64,000 nucleotides of DNA from Rhexocercosporidium sp. MPI-PUGE-AT-0058 (lineage: Eukaryota; Ascomycota; Leotiomycetes; Helotiales): contig JAGTJL010000013.1 of assembly GCA_020746875.1 (NCBI GenBank), forward strand, positions 248,001 through 312,000, in the 5' to 3' direction. The translations under genes were made by a program, and so were the position numbers. Every line of letters starts with the position of its first letter. Position 1 is the stretch's first letter. The notes under the pieces are model-generated. The model ran no database searches, was not told the DNA's origin, and saw only the letters and a program-made list of their open reading frames with translations. Below, piece by piece: positions 37,740 through 47,943 of the stretch.

Positions 37740-38740
37740 TTCCCGCCCGTAGGGACTCCGAAACCGCTCAGATATCCTCTTCTTCCTTATCCTCTAATAC
37801 CTTCGCTTTCTCTTCGTGAAAAGCCGCTAACTTTTTATAAAACTCAGCGAAACGGCGTGCCTTTTAAGAAAGAATGCGGTAGCGGGCGAGAAAAGCAATA
37901 ATAGCGGCGGGCCGGCGGACTAAAAAACAATTAATTATAGTCTGAAAATCTTCAAATCTACGTATAAAAATATATTACTTACCGAATCGAAGACGCTTTA
38001 TTAAAAAAGCGACTTCCGTAAAATCGTTACGACGATAAAAGCGACCCGCCGAAGTAAAAGAAGGATTAGTAATAGCAGCAGCAATAGCGGCGGCGGCGGC
38101 GGCAGCAAGGAAGGGACTAGCAGCCCGGCTTACGGATCCGGAAATATTAATTACAGTCCGAAAAAAGCTGAAAAAAAATCATATAACTTACGAAAAGAGC
38201 AGCGAGCACTTTTATTATTATAATAATAATTTCCACACGACTTCCTTAGAAAATAAGGATTTTGAACGCAAAGCGTCCAGAGCCCCGTACCTTTCTAGCA
38301 GTACTTATAACTTAAAAGCATAACTTGCCTAACTACGAATCAATTAGCATATTTATACGTTAATAATCATCCGTAATAAACGAAAAGAAATCTGTAATCG
38401 ATTTAAAGAAAAGAAACTTATTAATTTAAATAAATTACGCCTTTAAGTTAAAAGAGCGACTACTAGAAAAAGTGCGGCCCAAACGTAACACGGCGGCGCA
38501 GACGGCAACTAACTTATAAAGAGCGAGGATAGCGCGAGTAAAGTTAAAAGAGAGAAAGAAGCTTACAAACACTAATTAGCTTCTTTACGGACCGTAAATC
38601 GAAGGGAAAACTTATTAAAGAAATATCTAAAGAGAAGAAGGAAGAAGAGCCAGCGAAGCGGCGTAAGTCTGGGCTGCCAAAGCAGCGGAAGCACCGGTAG
38701 CGTAAGCTAGAGCAATTAGAATAAATATCCTACGGACCGT
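37740..38740. other. Less AT-rich 3' segment of the Helitron, possible passenger sequence
   Basis: Between the helicase end and the 3' boundary the composition shifts. GC-rich islands and some CpA/TpG return. The minus strand near 37,750-37,930 reads like degraded protein (ARRFAEFYKKLAAFHEEKAK), and the plus strand near 38,580-38,720 reads as a Lys/Glu-rich stretch. Neither matches a family I know. It could be a passenger gene captured by the Helitron, the element's own 3' accessory region, or a nested insertion. Confidence 0.35.
38075..38105. repeat. Imperfect GCA/CGG trinucleotide repeat
   Basis: GCAGCAGCAATAG followed by five CGG-type units inside the Helitron 3' segment; strikingly GC-rich for its AT-rich surroundings. 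Confidence 0.7.
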
Positions 38741-39127
38741 TAATATCTTTTATAGATCGAAAACAGTTCGAAATCAGATCGAAACAGGCCGTAACTTACT
38801 TAACGTTAATATTACTTACGGAAACAGAATTTTATAAAAGGAAATTAAGGCTTACTTATATACTTTTAACGTATTACATTTCATATATTAAGTTGACTTT
38901 ACAAGTATTATTTGCTTAATATTATTATATTATTATTATTTACTATTATTACGGCCCGTAGCGAGGTGCTCTAGACCGTGGCGAAGCGAGGTCCCGTGAC
39001 CCCGGAGCTTGCGGAGGGCCGTCGCGGACAAGACCTCGTCGAACTATATCAGCCCATTATTCTAGCACCACCAAACTTAGGACAGTTTCAGAATTCCTCT
39101 ACTCACTTCTCTGCATCATTCGTGATT

Positions 39128-40474
39128 CTATATTATTTCTCCAACCGGATAGTCCGTGTACCCCTCCCTGCCAGGCGCATAGAAAGTCTTCATATCCCAC
39201 TTTGTCAATTTCTTCCCCTCCCGGATCTTGTCCACCAAATCTGGATTACTAATGAACCATCTCCCAAAGGTGACAGCATCGATTTCGCCCTTCTCAACCT
39301 CCTCAAAGCAATTTTCTGCATCATAGGTCCCAGTCCCCAACTTCGGCGTCGTCTTCAACACTTCTTCGAAATGCCTCAGGTGAAAGTCATCAGCAACAGC
39401 CGCGACTTTGCCGTCTTCCACAGCCTTGTGTAGGTTTCCCCATTTTGTACTCTCGTCCAACAGAAGGTCGGTCCGTGGCTGTGTGAGACAAACGTATGCT
39501 ACACCTCGTTTCTCAACCTCGCTCAGCACATATCGGAATGTCTCGATGGGATTAGAATCAAGCGGCATCCAGACTGTGCCCCACGGGCTGAATCGTAATG
39601 CAACTTTCGAGGCACCAATAGCAGCAATTACAGCGTCAAGAACTTCAAGTGTGAAACGAGCGCGATTTTGTTTGTTGCCTCCGTACTGATCGGTCCGGAA
39701 GTTGACATTGTCGTTAAGGAATTGATCGCACAGATATCCGTTACCCGCAGTCTTTTGTGCGAGTTAGTATATTTCTTGTCAAACAAAAGCCTGGGAGCTT
39801 GACGCACAATTTCAACACAATCAAATCCGGCCTCAATGGCACAAATCGCAGCGTGTACATGGTCACCAACTGTATCCTTGATTTCTTGCAGACTCATAGA
39901 CTTTGATATCTCATGGGGTACCCGACCTTTGGTCGTGAACCCGTTTGACATCCCGATGTTGGTAGCTGAGGAGCTGAGTGGCTGGCGACCGCCCAATTGG
40001 ACGGAGACTGCGAAGCGTCCGGTCTGCCGATGGTCAATCAGTACATTGAGGTCGACCAGTAAAGAGAGCGAGGGGAGCGACATACGTGCCAGAGCTGACA
40101 GGCCATATATGCCCCTTTAACATGTACTGCATCGGTCACTTTCTTCCAAGCTCTGACATGCTCAGGCGCGAACATGCCTGGCACGTTGAGGAAGTTTCCT
40201 GCCTACAAGTACATCAGCCCCTTTGCTACAAGAGACTCGCAGATTCAAGATGAGGACAAACCATCAAGCTCGGGTGCATCCCCTCGCTGATCAATAAGCC
40301 ACCCTCGGTAGCCCGTTGAGCATAGTACTCCGTCACAAGTGGCGTGGGAAGACTCCCGGGACAGCGAATTCGTGTAAGTGGTGACATTATGACTCGATGA
40401 GAGAGATTCATAGTCCCGAGGCGGAGGGGAGAGAAGAGCTTGCGAGTCTCGGTGATCTGTGTGATGGAACCCAT
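39128..40474 (-). CDS. Old yellow enzyme family NADH:flavin oxidoreductase
   Basis: FMN-dependent ene-reductase of the OYE/12-oxophytodienoate reductase family, reducing activated C=C bonds with NAD(P)H. Four exons, 40474-40262, 40202-40086, 40023-39808, 39751-39128, give 389 aa. Family blocks in order: FSPLRLGTMNLSHRVIMSPLTR (FMN site), GGLLISEGM, ACQLWHTGR, then GFDCVEI across the third intron to GNGYLCDQFLND, then ALRFSPWGT, and the C-terminal DAVTFGRWFISNPDLV. The third intron (39752-39807) is GT-AG with a perfect CTAAC branch site. Splicing there gives TAGNGYL where the family has HxxNGYL, so the substrate-binding His is Thr183 while Asn186 and Tyr188 remain. The gene is next to the degraded Helitron but its coding sequence shows no nonsense codons. 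Confidence 0.9.
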
Positions 40475-41241
40475 TGTTGCTTGTATTTTCCAAAGGAAGA
40501 TGCGGTCTGTTCCTTTCTTCAGAAAGCTTGAGAGTGGGCGATGCTACTTTGTGGTTTGTCTTTCATCGTAGAGCGCTCGAGCGGTCTTAAGTACCTCGTT
40601 CTCCCCAACATGCTCTTGAAAGGGTTGAGGACTATTCAAGTCTCAAGTTGGAGAGGCCACCCCCTGCATCATTCATATATTGTACTATCTTGTTCGACAA
40701 TTGCAAAAGTGTTGAGAACCTTTCACGAACGATAAATACTACCTTTCCTTCATTGGTTGTTTGGCTGACGAGGCGGATAGAATTCAAGCCCGCCGTTGAC
40801 ATCCAATGAAATGCTTTGAATGTCCGCACGCGCATCCGCCTTTCCACTTTTTCCCGCTTCGCTAAAGCAGAACAAAGTTCTTGGATAACTCCTATAAAAC
40901 AAAAGGTCGTTTGCATATAGACCACCGATACGATAAGATAAAGCAACACGAGGCTTTTTGAACTCTACTAGCAGTGCTTTTTCCAACAATTTGAACACGG
41001 TTGAGCTTCGGCAATGAGTCCAAAGCTGGGTTGTTAACATTTGGTGGAGCTTAGTTCATGTCTTTTTTATCGTCACATCTTTATTTACTATCACAAACGA
41101 GTTTACTGTCTCTACCTAACGTGCAGCCCTAGGATATTCCTAGCGCATTAGTGGGAGCCTAACGCTTGAGGCCACAGTGATGTACCTGGAGATACATATC
41201 ATCTTTACGAACTCTTTCCGAGGACACAACCAAACATCAAT
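40475..41241. other. Divergent intergenic region
   Basis: Upstream region of the oxidoreductase (minus) and of the F-box-type relic (plus). Only short overlapping frames are present. Confidence 0.45.
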
Positions 41242-42263
41242 ATGAAGGAAGTATCTCAACCAACCCTTCCAACTCCTACCCTGTCAATCGCAACGGAATC
41301 AAACACGCTATCAACAGGTAGAAAGGTCCTGGGCAATCTTCCTCACGTCGTTCTCCTATGCGTTAGGGATTACCTGTCACTTTCGAGCTCAGCTTGTCTT
41401 TCGATCTGCAGCAAGAAATTGAGAGACTCTTTCATGAGCAAATACCAAGCATGTGTCGCACATGCAGACCATGAGCACTTCCAGTTCCTTACCCTCTTCT
41501 CCAAAGATCTTCCCTCCCGTTTTATCTGCTAGGTCTGTCGCAGACTCCATTCGAACATCGTTGTCTCCTGGCCCGATCCAAATACCAAAACCCAAGCTCT
41601 GGTCCAATCTCCGCCCGCTTCAACCTGTCTGCCACCTTGCGTGAGAATCCCACGCCGACACACTCCGCCAACCAGAAGATTCGACTTCTCGCAGATCCAA
41701 GTCGCCATGAAGCAGTAAAATCACGGCGCTCCACACGGCATACCCATCTCCGCTTTCACTAGTACGAAGTTCATAGATTTCGCAAGATACCATGTCCACT
41801 ATTTCAAGTTCGCAGCAGTTCAATCATACGAGGCGCGAATTATTTACGGCGAACTGATTCTGCAAACTCAAGTCTGGATGCGCACAATCGAAGACAACCC
41901 ATCACAGGAGAATTATAATGAGCTGCTACGCGAATTGTTGGACGATTACCACGGCAGTGTGCTTGGATGCAATCAGTGCGAGCTCTGTAATTCTGTCTGT
42001 AGTGTTTTTGTATACAGACCGATGAGAGCCACTTCCTGACGTGCATGGTGCGACATCAACTCAATGAGGCATATGGTTTTAGACTCCCAGATGATGCAAC
42101 TCAAGTTTCAAGGGATTCAAATGACAATCTTGAATGGGAATCTTCTCCCAATTTACAAGTTAGAAAAAAACCAAGAATATACAGACACTTCATCGTCACA
42201 ACAAGGATTGGAAAGACTCAACGATTGCAGTACCGCCCAAACGACAGCTCATATGTGAGCTAG
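41242..42263 (+). pseudogene. F-box-like fungal protein, broken by two stops and a frameshift
   Basis: From ATG at 41242 one register reads through an F-box-like segment (LPHVVLLCVRDYLSLSSSACLSICSKKL), then TAG (41530-41532). It continues as VCRRLHSNIVVSWPD to FDFSQIQVAMKQ, then TAA (41716-41718), and on through HGAPHGIPISAFTS, FKFAAVQSYEARI, LLLQTQVW-type and GCNQCELC. Between about 41,985 and 42,024 the coding register shifts by one. The new frame reads ESHFLTCMVRHQLNEAYGFRL to a stop at 42261-42263. Similar large families of F-box proteins with a C-terminal Cys motif (CxxC) are common in Leotiomycetes and related fungi. Such proteins would recruit substrates to an SCF ubiquitin ligase. No intron with consensus sites removes either stop, so I call it a pseudogene. 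Confidence 0.7.
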
Positions 42264-42349
42264 ATTAACACAAATGGGTCATTGCGACAGTATACACATA
42301 TCTCACCAGAGTCCTCCACCGCATAACCCAAACCCCACTTCAGCACAGT

Positions 42350-42610
42350 CTACCCCCTTTCCCATGCCACAGAGCTCGAAGGAGCACTAGTAGTATTTTC
42401 TGCCTCACGAATAATACCATACTCTTTCATATGTTCGATTATTCTCTCAATACCAAGGCCTGGATGGTAAGGGAAAACGTCAAGGACCCAGTCATTCAAC
42501 GCCGTAGTGGTTGGGACGACCACCGCTCATCCAGGGGGGGCGGGGGAACTTCAAGGTTTTCTTCCGACAGCTCCTGAAGGACTGCGGCCCATATGTCGTT
42601 AAGAGTACAA
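42350..42610 (-). pseudogene. Short coding remnant, family not recognised
   Basis: The minus strand has two protein-like pieces in different frames: NDIWAAVLQELSEENLEVPPPPLDERW (about 42,600-42,520) and ALNDWVLDVFPYHPGLGIERI continuing to a TAG at 42350-42352. The join falls just after C-runs (CCCCCGCCCCCCC), a likely site of an indel or a sequencing error. The downstream piece is well composed, with an amphipathic look. No family recognised. It could equally be the last exon of an unannotated gene with an unseen upstream part. Confidence 0.3.
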
Positions 42611-43213
42611 TTGGCTTAGCATAGTTGAGTTGATGCTCATTCTGGTGGAGTCGCGGCTGTATTTGATGTTTTGGTTTGGTCTGTGAGACTGACTCGGGTA
42701 GACTAATTCAGATTGGTTTGATGTGAGGTAGATTGTTTGCAAGTGAAAACAATGTCGCACAAGCCAAAAGTGAACAGGTTATGCATGCAAGAGCTGAGCT
42801 CGTTTATAGTGACCTGTTTGGTGCTGGTGGTTCTGGTAGTCATGATGTGTGCTCTATTATTTCCCGAGTTGCAGCACAGATGAGCAGCTGCAAAGCTATT
42901 CTGAGAGTGTGGCCTCGAGGATGCAGAGCATGACTGAGAAAAGTTTGATTTAGAGCGCTTGTGGTCAAGGAAAGAAGGGCCCATCTGCCAGTAATTGTTG
43001 GGTTGAATAGGCAAAAAAATAGAAGAACATTTCTAAAATCTTGACAGACGCATTTCCGATGCTGTGGCTTATTCCATCAGCACGAACATTTAAACCCGCA
43101 TCTCTACGACAATCATTCAAACGCCTGCCATCTTCAACATAGCACAACCATAGGTCGCCACCCTTCAGAGTACCCCAGTAAACTACCAGCAGTACGTAGC
43201 CGAGCTCGCGAAT
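42611..43213. other. Intergenic, no gene seen
   Basis: Short frames only; holds the 3' flank of the small membrane-protein gene. Confidence 0.5.
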
Positions 43214-43932
43214 CTACCACAACATCCTCAACCCCATCCCCTCCTCATCCCCAAACTGCCTCTCCACCTTTCTCCTTGCCAGCACAGCATAGACAAGCGC
43301 AAGCCAGAACGGCGCCCTATCATCGCTTACATCAGCAAAGTTCCCATCTTTGGCGACTGACCACTCAATATCGAACAGTCAAAAAAAAAAAAAGAGACAG
43401 GATAGAACTCACACTACAACACCACCCCTCCAAACCGCACCTAACGCACCAACCTTCGCACCACCAACAGTCCATCCACTCCCATTAACAGAAAACAGAA
43501 TGATCAAGAGCAGGAAATAAAGTGATTTCACTAGTTGGATCCTGTAGAAGCGCGTGGCGGAGAGGAAGGGGAGGGCGCACGTGTAGGTTAGCTCGTAAAG
43601 AATGGTGAAGAGGAGGACGGTATTTGCGATTAGGGAGAGGATTGTGCCTGCTGTGCTAGGGGTTCGTTAGTCTCTGTGCTTTTCTCTCGTGATATTTCAG
43701 GTATTTGGTGATTGAATAGGGGGGAGAATGAGGAGGAAGAGGGAAGTGGCGGGGAGACGTACAAATACCACGGGATGTCCTTATGAGCGCCCGTCCCACC
43801 GATAACGAGCGTCATGGCTAGACTCCCGAAGAAGAGGAAGACGGTGATGAAGAGCTGGGACAGCCAGAGGAGGGTTAGGATCCAGCCGCGCCATTTGGGG
43901 TTTGTGGTTGGGGGGCCGAGGGAGATGGGCAT
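43214..43932 (-). CDS. Small four-helix membrane protein, conserved hypothetical
   Basis: Exon 1 (43932-43763) begins MPISLGPPTTNPKWRGW and carries a hydrophobic helix (ILTLLWLSQLFITVFLFFG). A GT-AG intron leads to exon 2 from 43655, with helices TILSLIANTVLLFTILYEL and YFLLLIILFSVNG. The exon 2 donor is ambiguous (about 43,423 or 43,426). Exon 3 (43356-43214) must be joined in phase 1 and supplies APFWLALVYAVLA and a charged tail ending GMGLRMLW. Total is about 181 aa with four predicted transmembrane segments, a MARVEL-like topology seen in many fungal membrane proteins of unknown role. An A13 run (43,381-43,393) lies in the second intron. Function is not known and I give no symbol. Confidence 0.7.
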
Positions 43933-44506
43933 TTTGACGATGGTTTTGGAGGAGTATTTGTTGATTCTTGTGTGTGGGGAACCAGAATTGGAAATAGAAA
44001 GGTCGAAAAATAACAATCTAAGCAGATAATGATGCGGGGGATGGTTCTTTTGAGGGGAGGAACAACAATTCAGAAGGGGAGTGACAGAGCAGCCTCATCG
44101 TCTCGTGTCTGCATTGTTGTGCGGCACAGCAAGCAAGCGAAGAGGCTGGGAGCCAGTGACAGGACCTCGGTGAGTGCCCCGGATAAATGCGAACACCTTG
44201 GCCACACGACCAGCTGTCCGGATTGGGATGTTTCGATATATGCATGGCGTTTGAAAGTGTAGGGTACTCGGTGTGCTATGGTGGATGAGTGCAGGATTCG
44301 GCCTTGTGAGGCGCGAGATTTAGAGTTCCGTAAGGACCTCGAGGTATTTTAGAGACGGAATGGAGGGCACGGTAGATGCGAGCGAACGAGACTTTCCAAA
44401 AAGACACAAATGAAGGGCGCTGGAGAAGTAAACAAGTTGAGATTGGGTATTCTGCCTCATGATAAACGCCACCTGATGCAAAAGCCTACCAACATATGAT
44501 ACAATG
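43933..44506. other. Intergenic, no gene seen
   Basis: Between the start of the membrane-protein gene and the stop of the synthetase gene, both on the minus strand. It must hold the membrane protein's promoter and the synthetase 3' UTR. Confidence 0.5.
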
Positions 44507-47500
44507 CTATAATACAGGTTTATGTGCAGATCGAGGCATAGCCTCCTCACAACGACCACACAGTTCATCCTCGACAGACGCCACATATCGCCAGCATCTT
44601 GGACACTTGTGATCCTTCGTCGGCAAAACTAAAGCCTGTCCCTGCCCCCCAGGTGTGGCGAACTTTGCAGTGTATGTGAACCGTTGTTCAGTCTCTTGAA
44701 GAGCTGCCTCTTCTGGCGCTATAGTCCGAACTTCCACCGATGAGACTACGAAGATACTCGCCAGCTCATCGACGTAGCGGTCGAACAAATCTATCGCCTC
44801 GGCTGGAGCCCGAAGTACAACGGAGGACTCGAGGGAAGAACCGATGTGCTTATTAGCCCGTGCCTCTTCCTGTGCTGATTTGATTGCCGCGTTGGCATTT
44901 AGTAGCCACGGAATATCGGTGAGGATATCGGCGTCTACTTGTCGAGCTATGGGGATGACTGGATCGTCAAGAATACGGTGGAATGGATGGAGCTGGGCTT
45001 CTCCTTTCATCCATACGGGACGGTGGTCCCATGCTTCCTCGACGAGGTGTGGTGTGATAGGCGTTAACATCCGCAGCAAACCGTGGAAGATCTCTTCCAG
45101 GACACCGCCGCCATCACCACAGTAGAGACGGTCTTTCATGGCTTCGAGATAGAATGCTGAAAGGTCGCTGCTGATCCATTTGTTGATCAGGTTTAGGCCT
45201 TTGTAGAACTCGAAGTTTTTATAAGCGGATGTTACTTCGGTCATTACAGTCTCCAGCTGAGAGAGTGCGATCTGGTCTAGCTTCGTTATTGGCGCTGTTC
45301 TTGCGCTGTGGTGCATTGATCCGAGAAGCATCTTGATTGTCATGCGATATTTGAGTAGGGCGTTATGGTTGAATTGGAGGACTGGCTGGCCAATGACAAC
45401 GTCGCGTGTGTAGTCACTGCTTGCTGCCCAAAGGCGGAGGGCATCTGGCCCAAGAGCTTGTGAGATGTTTCCACCGGCCTTCTTTTTCGTCTTGACCTGT
45501 GCGAAGTCAGCTTGACTCCGAACGTCATTGGGGGCGAGACATACAGGTGGTAGAAGCGAACCATCAATGATCTCACTGGGGGCAATAGTATTGCCAATAG
45601 ACTTGGACATTTTCTTCCCCTTGTCATCCAGGGTGAACCCGTGAGTGATGAGGGTTTTGAATGGCGGTCCTTCTCTCCCGGAAGCACTCGTATGGGTCAG
45701 TAAACTCGACTGAAACCAGCCTCTATGTTGATCTGTTCCTTCAAAGTAAACGTCCGCTTGCTGCTCTGTTTGAGTCCAGCTAGTACCACTATCAAACCAA
45801 ACATCCATTGTGTCCTTGCCGCGTCTGTAGGTACCTTCTAGCCCAGGAACAATCCAGGTAGGATCATCTGGAGGGTCAGTCCACCAGGCATCAATACCTC
45901 TCTCGTTGATAATCGAGATTATGTGAGCAACACTTTCATCGGTGAGGACTGCAACACCAGCCTCATCGTATAATGCCGGAATGGGCACACCCCAAGCTCG
46001 CTGCCTCGAGATACACCACTCGCTTCTACCCTTGACAAAACTTTCGAGTCTTGCACGGCCAGATTCAGGGATGAAGCGCACGGTCTCCATGCACTGCAAA
46101 GCATTTTCTTTGACATGTCCCACATCCGCGAACCACTGCTCAGTAGCTCTGATGATGACTGGGAGTTTGGTCCGCCAGTCATACGGATACTTATGCCTGT
46201 AAATGTGGGTTGTAAGGACATCGTTACTGAGATCACCAAGGATTTTCAATACCTCCACGCTACCTCCGTCTAAGACTGGTTTGCCAGCAAGTCTTTCGGG
46301 TTCGTCTGGAAATGCTGTGGCAGTGAAGCGCCCGAGATCGTCGACTGGAGCTGTGGCTTCGATTCCGAGCTTCGTGCAGACCTCGTAATCATCCATTCCA
46401 TGGCCTGGTGCACAGTGAACAAGTCCAGACCCGGATTCAGCAGATACGAAGTCAGCGTGTATGATAGGCTGGGGCTCCGAATCTCTGCCTCGTAGCACAT
46501 TGATATAGTGAGAGCCCTCAAGCTCTTTGCCCAAGATAGAATTCACAACCACCTCATAAGGGTCCTCTCCGAATAGCAAGGATGCGATTTGTGAAAGCCG
46601 TGAGCTAGCAATGACCAGAAGATCTGAAATGCCACTCCTCACAATCGAGTATTCCAACTCGGAATGAACCGCTATAGCCCTGTTTGCCGGAAGAGTCCAT
46701 GGAGTAGTGGTCCAAATTACCGCAGAGACATTGCTCTTTTCGATGTCTTCCGGAAGTTTCGCTTTCAGAGCCTTTGGGATACTGGTAAGAGGGAACTTGA
46801 CATATGCCGCAGTTGAGACATGATCATCTTTATACTCCAGCTCAGCTTCAGCAAGCGCCGTCCTTGAAGAAGGCGACCAGTAAACAGGCTTATACCGTCT
46901 GAAAATGAGTCCCTTCTTGACCATTTCCTGGAAAACGCCCAACTGTTTGATCTCGAAAGTCTTATCCATAGTCTTCCACGCCTTGTCCCAATCTGCCATA
47001 ACGCCCCATTCTCGGAATCCTTTCATCTGGTCCTTGACTGTCTTCGTGGCGAGGGACCGAGCAGCCCGTCGGACTCCAATGGCATCCAGTACCGTCTCGC
47101 TATCCTTGTTCTTCTCTCGCTGCTGCTCTAAGGCTTTGATTTCGATGGGGAGGCCGTGGCAGTCCCAGCCAGGTACGTAGACTACTCTTCGACCTAATTG
47201 ACCCAATACATCAGCACAGGTCCCTAATAGCTATCCCAACCCAAGCTTCACTCTTCGATCAGAAGTAGAGAATGCCCACCTTCCTGCACCTTAACCCGAC
47301 AGATAATATCCTTCAAGATTTTGTTGAGCGCATGCCCGATATGGAGACTCCCATTCGCATACGGCGGTCCATCATGCAATATGAAGGGTTTCTGGGCAGA
47401 GCGCTCGCGGCTCTGCCATTCATAGAGGTCATCGGAGCATCGCTTTAGGTACTTGGCTTGGTCTCCAGGCGCGGGTCGTGGACTGTGGTAGTTTTGTTAA

Positions 47501-47598
47501 CGTTGATTGCTATGTGCCAAGGAGACGGCTTACGGAAAGGAAGATTTGGGTAATCGTAGTGTCGACGACCAGGACTTTGTAGGTGGTCGAACGGGCAT
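44507..47598 (-). CDS. ISM1: Mitochondrial isoleucyl-tRNA synthetase
   Basis: Class I synthetase charging mitochondrial tRNA-Ile. Four exons, 47598-47534, 47482-47280, 47193-45545, 45496-44507, give 968 aa. The ATG at 47598 is chosen because it puts the short first exon in phase with the next and yields a basic, Ser-rich mitochondrial presequence ([20 protein letters not shown]). Signature HIGH is at residues 69-72 ([11 protein letters not shown]) and KMSKS at about 617-621 ([13 protein letters not shown]). Also visible are the editing/CP1 region with [23 protein letters not shown], the anticodon-binding domain, and a C-terminal zinc finger CPRCWRY...CGRC typical of bacterial-type IleRS. The third intron (45497-45544) is 48 nt with no stop codon, so retention would only insert 16 residues. 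Confidence 0.97.
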
Positions 47599-47943
47599 GA
47601 TCTCAGATCCATGGTCTGGTGTTTGATGGGGAACTTTTTTGACGAGGTTCGCCGTTTTGGGGGGACGCGACTTCAGGCTCAAACTATGGTGGTGTCAGGC
47701 ATCAAGCCTCAACACCACTTCCGTTCCACCCAGCACGGCATTCAAATCTGTGTTTTCGAGGTACATCGAGTCGCTACTGTCTAAATTACAACCCTTTCTT
47801 TCGATTGCTTCACTGTATCCTTCCGATAATCCTATGCTGACTTATGCCCCAAAATCCCCCGATGAACAATATCACACATAGAGCCATCCACCAAACGCCA
47901 ATGCCGATGCCCCATGCTAGACCAAGTATAATCCCATGTGCTA
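47599..47943. other. Short intergenic region
   Basis: Lies between the synthetase start and the PHAF1-like stop, both on the minus strand, so it holds the synthetase promoter and the PHAF1-like 3' end. Confidence 0.5.

Larger units (their letters stand above)
32766..38998 (+). mobile_element. RIP-degraded Helitron (rolling-circle transposon)
   Basis: A sharply bounded AT-rich block. By eye CpA and TpG are almost absent while CpG persists (for example no CA or TG in 36,001-36,060 but four CG), the signature of C-to-T mutation at CpA on both strands. The + strand still spells a Helitron Rep-helicase in order. Boundaries are approximate. The octamer GGGTCACG near 32,767 occurs inverted (CGTGACCC) near 38,991 and may mark the ends. 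The last ~60 bases (from 38,951) are abruptly GC-rich, as a Helitron 3' hairpin region can be. Canonical TC and CTRR ends in an A/T target were not clearly identified. The element lies 35 bases after the stop of the transcription factor and 130 bases before the end of the oxidoreductase gene. Confidence 0.85.
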
